From Apium graveolens (lineage: Eukaryota; Streptophyta; Magnoliopsida; Apiales; Apiaceae), in contig NW_027417471.1 in assembly GCF_009905375.1 (NCBI RefSeq), forward strand, positions 62,001 through 126,000: 64,000 bases of DNA. The letters are read 5' to 3'. The position numbers were made by a program, and so were the translations under genes. Under the pieces are notes generated by a model. That model was not told the origin of the DNA. It made no database searches and was given only the letters and a program-made list of their open reading frames with translations. Below, in pieces: positions 57,363-64,000 of the stretch; position 1 is the first letter of the stretch, and every line of letters begins with the position of its first letter.

Positions 57363-60300
57363 TCTATCAGAATTTCTACATATGGCAAATCTGCCTGAAG
57401 TTCTATCAGCTCATACTCGATTATATGCCTGGAGTCTGGATTATACTTCTTAAGCATCGATACATGAAAAACAATATGAATGTGCGCCATATGCAGGGGT
57501 AATGCCAATTCGTAGGCTACTTTGCCAACACGCTTCAAAATCTCAAAAGGTACGACATATCTAGGACTCAGCTTTCCTTTCTTCCTAAATTGGATTAATC
57601 CTTTCCATGGTGACACTTTTAACAACACTAAATCCCTTTTTCAAATTCCATATCCTTCCTTGATTGGTCGGCATACTTTCTTTGACGGTCTTGGGCTGCA
57701 ATTAACCTTTTCTGAATAACTTCAACAACTTCTTTCGTCTGCTGCACTAATTCAGGTCCAAGTATCTTGCATTCTCCTACTTCATCCCAATATATTGGTG
57801 ATCGACATGTACGTCCGTAAAGAGCTTCATAGGGTGGCATCCAAATACTGGCATGATGACTGTTATTGTAAGCAAATTCTACCAAGGGTAAATGCTCATC
57901 CCAACTTCCTTTGAAATTAATTGCACAAACGCATAACATGTCTTCAGTCGTCTGAATTGTTCTCTTGCTTTGGCCATCCGTCTGTGGATGGTAAGCTGTA
58001 CTCATATTCAATCTAGTTCCCAAACATTCTTGAAAACTTTTCCAAAATCTCGAATTAAATCTTGGGTCTCGATTAGATCCGATAGACACAGGAACTCCAT
58101 GACGAACTACTATCTCTTTCAAGTACATGTGAACCAACTTGTCTAGCAAAAATCTTTCATTTATAGGAAGAAAATGAGCTAACTTGGTAAGTCTGTCTAT
58201 TATAACCCAAATGACATCATGATTTGCTTTTGTCCTTGGTAATCCGACTATGAAATCCATGGCAATATGCTCCCGCTTCCATTTTGGAATCTTTAATGGC
58301 TGCAATAATCCACTTGGTCTCTGGTGCTTTACCTTGAACCTATGACATGTATAACACTTACTAACCCATTTTGCAATTTCTCTTTTCATATTTAGCCACC
58401 AATAATTTTCCTTTAAATCCCTATACATTTTGCTACTCTCTGGATGGATTGAATATCTTGAATTATGAGCTTCCTGTAGAATTTCATTCTTTAATTCTGT
58501 TACCGGTGGAATCCAAATTCTGGAAAAAAACCTAAGTATACCTTGATCATCCTTTTGTGTGCACAACTCTTCACCCACCAAACAATTAATGTCCTGATCC
58601 ATTACCTTCTCTTGACACTTCTTAATCCTCTCTAGTAGTTCTGGTTGGAAAGTCATACTATACATCTTTGCTTTGTTAGGCTTGCAAACTCTGAATTCTA
58701 ATTCCAATTACTGAAATTCCTTGTATAACTCCTCGGGTACTCTTAATACATTCAACTTCTCTTTTCGACTTAACGCATCTGCCATAATATTTGCTTTACC
58801 TGGGTGATAATTAATCGTACAATCGTAGTCCTTGATCAATTCCAACCATCTTCTCTGCCTCATATTGAGTTCCTTTTAAGTGAATATGTACTTTAAACTT
58901 TTATGATCCGTATAAATCTCACATCTTTCCCCATATAGATAATGTCTCCAAATCTTAAAAGCGAATACTATGGCCACTAGCTCCAAGTCCTGAGTAGGAT
59001 ACTTCTGCTCATGAGGTTTCAGTTGTCTCGATGCATATGCAATAAACTTGTCGTGCTACATCAAAACACAACCTAATCCCTTATGAGAAGCATCACTATA
59101 GATTATAAAATTTCATTGATCACCTGGAAGTGACAAAACAGGTGCCATGATTAATCTCCATTTCAATTCTTGAAAACTCTCTTCACACTTGTCGTTCCAT
59201 ATAAACTTTTCATTCTTTCGGGTAAGCTTTGTCAAAGGCGTCGCAATTTTTGAGAAATCTTGAACAAACCGTCAATTATATACCGCTAATCCCAAGAAAC
59301 TTCTTATTTTTATTGGTGTCTTTGGTCTTTCCCAATTTGTAATAACTTCGATCTTTGCCGGGTCCACTTTGATCCCTTTAATACTGACTATGTGCCCCAA
59401 GAACTGAACTTTCTATAACCAAAACTCACACTTTGTGAATTTAGCATTTAACTTTTCCTTTCTCAAAATTTCCAAAGATATCCTCAATTGCTCCACATGG
59501 TCTTCTTCTGTCTTCGAGTAAATTAGAATATCATCTATAAACACAATGACAAACTTGTCCAAGTATTCTTTAAAAATTCTATTCTTTAAATCCATAAACG
59601 CTACTGGGACATTGGTTAATCCAGAAGACATCACTAAGAATTCATAATGTCCGTACCTTGTTCTGAAAGCTGTCTTTGGTATATCTTCCGGCTTAATCTT
59701 CAATTAGTGATATCCCGATCTCAGATCAATTTTGGAGAAATACTTGGCTCCCTTCAATGGGTCAAACAAATCATCAATTCGAGGTAACAGATATTTATTC
59801 TTGATTGTAAGATTATTGAGTTCTTGGTAGTCGATGCATAATCTCATGCTTCCATCTTTCTTCTTAACAAATAGTACCGGTGCACCCCATGGGGAAACAC
59901 TGGGTCTAATCACTCCTTTCTTTAACAATTCCTTCAATTATTTTGCTAACTCTTTCATTTCGACGGACACCATTCTATATGGGGCCTTGGATACTGGTTC
60001 CGTTTCAGGTGCTAAGTCGATTGCAAACTCATTTTCTCTGTTTGGAGGAAGTCCTGGTAGCTCATCGGGAAATACATTTGGGAACTCATTAACTACGCGA
60101 ATATCTTCAAGTTTTGCTGGCTCCCGACTTTTATCAATCACATATGCAATGAATTGCTCGCATCCTTGTTGTAGGAGTTTCTTAGCTTGAATCATCATTA
60201 AAAACTTTTTCGCTTTTTTCTGAACCTTGAACGTGACCACTTTCTCGTCTGGCATTTTTACAATTACCTTCTTATTACGACAGTCTATCTGAGCATCGTG

Positions 60301-60428
60301 CTTAGATAGCCAGTCCATTCCTAGAATAACGTCAAACTCTCCTAACTTAAATGGTATCAAATCCACACAAAACTTATTACTAGAAATTTCAATCTCAAAG
60401 TTCATACATACTTGATTAACAAATACAC
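57363..60428 (-). pseudogene. protease to integrase of chromovirus G
   Basis: The protease part is near 60300-60400 ([20 protein letters not shown]). RT blocks at 59938-60428, 59704-59937 and 59413-59703 include [16 protein letters not shown] and [10 protein letters not shown]. The RNase H region (58707-59410) has many stops. The integrase block is 57628-58707, then a shift to 57308-57628. The integrase has its first Asp (AMDFIVGLP), but the second reads SIGSNRDPRF (Asn for Asp) and the third GQSKRT (Lys for Glu). The C-terminus runs into the TSD of H at 57362. At least nine stops or shifts. Confidence 0.9.
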
Positions 60429-61759
60429 TGTTAGGTCCCAATTTGTTTGTAGAAGGGGGGGTTGAATGCAAACAATACCGTTTCGTCGAATAAAATGTGG
60501 AATAAAATTGTGAAACAAAATTCAAGTTAAATAAAACTTTTATTAAACTTGAAAGGTGTTACAACTACGGTATCGGTTACAAGGGATTAATCTCAAATCA
60601 ATTATTACAAATCTAGAATAAATTCGACATGAACTTTTTCTATTTTTGTAATTAAAAGATCAAATGCTAAAAGCGATTTGAGATTAAGTTCTAGGGATTT
60701 TAATCCGCTAGATTGATACACAAGAACAAGAGAGTGATTTCTAGTTGATTGGATTTAACTTTACAAGCTAGAAATTGAAAACTTGAATTAGCAGATAAGA
60801 TGAAATATTTTGGCTGCTTGTTCTCTTTTTGTTCTTGGCTTCTGTTTGATTTCTCTCTGTATTTGTTATGTAAATGAATTGGTCTCTGCTTGTTTTTAAT
60901 CACCACAGCCGAGAATGTTGAACTGGTGTGACAATCCTTTAGAGCTAGTAAGACAATTAAAATGAACTAGCAAGACTTTCGGTATGACTATTGATTGTCA
61001 TACCGATTGTCATAGTAGTACAAATGAAATTGTCTTACTGAATTAATAAGTGATTTTAATCTAAACAATAATTCTATCAAGACAATCAACTGAATTAGCA
61101 TGACTTTCGGTATGACTATCAATTGTCATACCGATTGTCATACTAGTACAATCAGTTGTCTTTTTAGAATTAAAACAGATTTTAATCAATTAAAATTCTG
61201 TAAATCCTTAATATTAATTCTAACTTAATTAATCAATTTAATTCAATTAATCAATAAATTAATCTTTGCAGATATAATTTATTTTCTTAATTAAATTATA
61301 TGACTTAATTAATTAATAGAGAATTAATACTAACGCTGAGCAGCATCCATTCTTCTGACAATCTTCTGAAAGTCACTGAGACTTATGAATCAATTCCGCC
61401 ACTTCAATGCTGACACTCGATGTACTGTCTGGTTCATGAGTGACTAACTTCCGTGACGTTTCTTCATGTCTTGACTTTGATATTCTGATTGAATCCTTGT
61501 AATAAATTGATACCTTGACGAGATCTCTGTCACTTGATTAAATCCACGATCTTGATTTACATCACTGAGGCATGATCAAATTCTTGAACTTCTTCCAGTG
61601 AATCTTCAAGTCTGCAGATGAACAATGTTTCTTTGATCTTTGACATATGTTACTTTGTGAGATCTCTCTGATGATTGATCCACTATTTACTTATTACATT
61701 CTTATTTGAGTTGAGTTAAATACTCGAATAAACGAGTAGGCTATGACATATGCCTTTCA
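60429..61759 (-). repeat. 3' LTR of Sirevirus I
   Basis: 1331 bp. Minus-strand start TGAAAGGCATATG at 61759, end GGGACCTAACA at 60429. A pair of related segments at about 60950-61040 and 61078-61160 each carries a perfect 9-bp inverted repeat. No ORF of note. Confidence 0.85.
60980..61133. repeat. paired 9-bp palindromes in the LTR of I
   Basis: CGGTATGAC-8 nt-GTCATACCG at 60980-61005 and again at 61108-61133, with another ATTGTCATA following each. The two hairpins are in U3 and 128 bp apart. Comparable in position to the motif arrays of A and H. Confidence 0.8.
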
Positions 61760-62021
61760 ATCTCCCCCTATTTGCTTGTTAGACAATAACAACAAATAAC
61801 TAGAGGATAACTCAACTAACAAATAAGAAAAAGATATAAACAGTAAGGTAAAGTAAATAGCAGAAAAGTTCTGGATTATATTTAACATTTTCCAGATTCC
61901 AAATGAAATTTACAAGTGAATACAAGATAGATGTTCCTCTAGCCTGAACATATAACTACATTAGACTATCTTGATTCATAACGCTCTAATCATATTACAT
62001 TGAGTTTTGAGCTAATTGACT
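61760..62021 (-). other. PPT and pre-PPT region of Sirevirus I
   Basis: The minus-strand polypurine tract AATAGGGGGAGAT ends at the LTR border. TGTTCAGGCTAGAGGAACA lies at about 61932-61950, matching the H motif at nearly the same distance. The rest is AT-rich untranslated sequence after the accessory ORF stop. Confidence 0.7.
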
Positions 62022-64000
62022 TCAGTTGTCTTCTCTCCTGACTTCACCTTCTTCTAAATCTTGAAGCAATTCCTTGTCAAAGACACGATCCTTTTCTGAA
62101 GTGAAGCTTGCAGGTCTGACTGGTTGAACTCCAACTGACTTCAGCTTATTCTTGAGTTGATTGTACCTTTTAACATTCTTTTCACAATAAGCTTGAATCA
62201 AGTCAGCAGCTTGAGTCTTCAACATGGATGAATATCCAGCAGTTCTCAAATGATGTTCCATCCAGACCAGATGCTTAGCTGAGTAGTCTTTAAGAGATTG
62301 TACATCTAGCTGACAGATTTGAAGACAATCAGACTTAAAGAATCTCACCTGATGAGGATTGTTGACCACTTGAGGACTAGCCCTGCTGGCAAACTCTTTA
62401 AGCCTTTCCCGAAGAACTTCATTCAATTCTGAGCTTCTTTTGACTTTGTTTAAAAGAACCCAAATCTCTGACAACGAACGATTCTCAAATAGATGAAGTG
62501 ACACCTTGAATGATCCTTCACTCTGACAATATACAAAAATGCTCATCTCATTTAGGGATCTATCAAAAGCAGCTGTGATCCTTGAGACTTCAGTCTTGAT
62601 AGCATTCATGTACATGTCATTGTTAGGATTTGAGATTTCCAGCTTGTCAAGAAGATGTAAGAATTGCCTATCATTGTTAGTGCATAGCTGAGGCATATCG
62701 AGTACTCTCCTAGCTTCATCCCATTTTTCACCAATCTTTAGTCTGACATCTCTTCTCCTTTCTTGAGCCTTAATGTCATGAAGACGTTGCTTTTGAAGAG
62801 TTTCTGTTCTTTGTATGTCTTTCCTCCTGTCAATGATCTGAGAGACCTTCTTGAGTTCAGCTTCTTTTCTTAGCATCTCTGACTGCTCTTTCTGAAATTC
62901 TTTCTCAAACCTAGGATCCACTGTATCTTCTTCTTCCCAATCTTCAAAATCACTTTCTTCTTCAGCTTCAAATAACCCATCTTTATCTTCCTGAACTGGT
63001 TCAGTGGGAATGTCAAAAATATCGAAGTCATCCTGTTCTCCACTGTAGTAGACATCATCAGCCTTTCCTTTATCTCCAGCAGAAGTATCTTTTTCTTTCC
63101 CTTTGGCACTACTCCCTTTCTTCTCCCCCTTAGTTGAGGGATCCTCTACTGACTTTCCTTTGGAACTTCCATCACCTCCAGAGCCTGATCCTCCACCAGA
63201 CGGTCCTTCAAAATAAGCTCTTTGTTCTTCATTAGGGCAATGAGAATTCTTGATCATGTAATATAGGTGCTTCATCCCTTCATTTAGATGTTCCATGCCC
63301 GTCTCTATCTTTAGAAATCTTGAGGAGTCCAGTGAATGATTCATCTCAACGAGGTCTTCAAGAGAAGTCATTCTTGTGTGTAGAAAGCAGAAGTTGGATA
63401 TGTCATCAGCTGATAAATTTGGAGTGTCCTGAATAGAATTGAGCTTTGGTATTACAGTAGTCTTTAGATCTGAGATGTCATTCCTTATGATTGCAAGCTG
63501 ATTGTTGACAGAGGTGGAAGAAGAAGACCGTTCAACCACTTGTGCTTTGAATGCTTGAGCTTCAGCTTGGCTTTTAGCAAGTTCTTCTTTTAGGGCAGCA
63601 ATCTGAGCTAACAGGTTTACAGTATCAGTGTCTGTGTGTGCTCTCACCTGAAGTTCACTCGTGTTTGGTTCACTCATCTCACGTGCATGTGTTTCTCTCA
63701 ATATAATTGCTCGTGAGGAGTCTTCCAGTTGCTGTTCTTGTGTACCTGCATTAAAAATCACCCTAGCCTCTTCAAGAGAGGTCAGTGGTGGTGCAATGGG
63801 AATTCGCGAGTCCCGATCCTCAGTCAATGCTATCAAATCTTTTGGAATAGATGTCTGAATTGCTTCAGGGATAGATTGACCGAGTTGCCCTCCACTTTCT
63901 CCAGATAAATCTGCGAGTGGAGAATCCCATAAGGGAGCCAGAGGTGTTGGATCTGGGAGGGGAGAAAATGACTCTATTAAAGATGGCGGAGAGTCAGATT
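62022..64000 (-). CDS. accessory ORF of Sirevirus I, partial at the 5' end
   Basis: Open from the window edge to a stop at 62022, more than 650 codons, with no ATG needed because it begins outside. Composition changes along the protein: Pro/Ser-rich start (SPLPDPTPLAP), an Ala/Glu/Lys helix (IAALKEELAKSQAEAQAF), a Ser/Asn-rich segment, a second helical segment (LHTRMTSLEDLVEMNHSL), a Gly/Ser/Lys linker (SGGGSGSGGDG, SSAKGKEKD), an acidic patch (EAEEESDFEDWEEED), a long basic-acidic helix (EMLRKEAELKKV), and a helical C-terminal domain ending EEGEVRRED. It lies in the same place as the accessory ORF of H and shares a coiled-coil phrase (RMTS-Leu/Met-Glu), but is otherwise different. No membrane segment. 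Function unknown. Confidence 0.75.
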   Translation of the reverse strand, partial: SDSPPSLIESFSPLPDPTPLAPLWDSPLADLSGESGGQLGQSIPEAIQTSIPKDLIALTEDRDSRIPIAPPLTSLEEARVIFNAGTQEQQLEDSSRAIILRETHAREMSEPNTSELQVRAHTDTDTVNLLAQIAALKEELAKSQAEAQAFKAQVVERSSSSTSVNNQLAIIRNDISDLKTTVIPKLNSIQDTPNLSADDISNFCFLHTRMTSLEDLVEMNHSLDSSRFLKIETGMEHLNEGMKHLYYMIKNSHCPNEEQRAYFEGPSGGGSGSGGDGSSKGKSVEDPSTKGEKKGSSAKGKEKDTSAGDKGKADDVYYSGEQDDFDIFDIPTEPVQEDKDGLFEAEEESDFEDWEEEDTVDPRFEKEFQKEQSEMLRKEAELKKVSQIIDRRKDIQRTETLQKQRLHDIKAQERRRDVRLKIGEKWDEARRVLDMPQLCTNNDRQFLHLLDKLEISNPNNDMYMNAIKTEVSRITAAFDRSLNEMSIFVYCQSEGSFKVSLHLFENRSLSEIWVLLNKVKRSSELNEVLRERLKEFASRASPQVVNNPHQVRFFKSDCLQICQLDVQSLKDYSAKHLVWMEHHLRTAGYSSMLKTQAADLIQAYCEKNVKRYNQLKNKLKSVGVQPVRPASFTSEKDRVFDKELLQDLEEGEVRREDN

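Larger units (their letters stand above)
40673..60428 (-). mobile_element. chromovirus G (Gypsy), split by Sirevirus H
   Basis: Minus-strand element in pieces: 3' LTR remainder 40673-42995, end of the chromodomain 42996-43173, then after the 14.2-kb insertion of H, integrase to protease 57363-60428. Gag and the 5' LTR lie beyond the insertion of element I at 60429 and outside the window. At H, removing the insert and one TSD copy restores an open reading (EILIEIL then EEREKVLRN). Its pol resembles E closely in order and motifs but is far more decayed. Confidence 0.85.
60429..64000 (-). mobile_element. 3' end of Sirevirus I, nested in G
   Basis: Minus-strand element seen from its 3' end: 3' LTR 60429-61759, PPT, then an accessory ORF that continues past the window edge. 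The left flank is TACAC (60424-60428); the other TSD copy is outside. The LTR end has TTCAACCCCCC near the terminus and CCTAACA, as in A. Organisation matches H, so the lineage call is firm although pol is not visible. Confidence 0.85.

Noticed and set aside
1..64000. tRNA, rRNA or host protein genes
   Set aside because: None seen on either strand. The tRNA-like words present are primer-binding sites of retrotransposons.

Overview
This is plant nuclear heterochromatin: a nest of LTR retrotransposons with no convincing host gene. The AT-rich composition, Copia and Gypsy lineages, 5-bp target-site duplications (TSDs) and tRNA-type primer sites (initiator Met for the Copia and chromovirus elements, Asp for the Athila element) all indicate an angiosperm. 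The protein flavour suggests an asterid eudicot, perhaps Apiaceae, but no single-copy gene is present to confirm this.

Layout. 1-2054: AT-rich flank with a 65-bp tandem repeat and a non-autonomous Mutator-like inverted-repeat element (639-1510, 9-bp TSD). 2055-22523 (+): an old Sirevirus-type Copia (A) in three pieces. It is split by a complete Copia (B, 6524-14371, TSD taaat/tagat) and by a long Gypsy-type solo LTR (C, 15127-22359, TSD aagtt), which itself contains an antisense LTR block (D) and a 385-bp tandem duplication. 22524-36126 (-): a chromodomain Gypsy of Tekay type (E) with two 3.7-4.1 kb LTRs and an accessory ORF upstream of gag; its two flanks do not match. 36127-about 40672 (-): an Athila-type Gypsy (F) cut off inside reverse transcriptase. 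40673-60428 (-): a second, decayed chromovirus (G), split by a 14.2-kb Sirevirus (H, 43174-57357, TSD gaatt/gaatc). 60429-64000 (-): the 3' LTR and accessory ORF of a further Sirevirus (I), inserted in the protease region of G and running off the window.

Almost every gag-pol is broken. Many lesions are compatible with C-to-T or G-to-A change: Trp, Gln and Arg codons to stops, zinc-knuckle Cys to Tyr, integrase Asp to Asn and Glu to Lys. That is the expected signature of methylated, silenced DNA. The clear exception is the accessory ORF of element I, which is open for more than 650 codons.

The most interesting signals are regulatory or accessory. Sirevirus H carries about 39 copies of a short motif (consensus CCGACGGATGA or its complement) in both LTRs, the pol linker, the pol-accessory ORF gap and the accessory ORF. 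One cluster sits just upstream of a TATA box that precedes the accessory ORF start, which looks like an internal copy of the LTR promoter. The long Gypsy LTRs encode short basic peptides that start alike. Element E has LTRs that share their promoter-proximal three quarters but are unrelated in the remainder. Element B has four tandem hairpin repeats between its primer site and gag.
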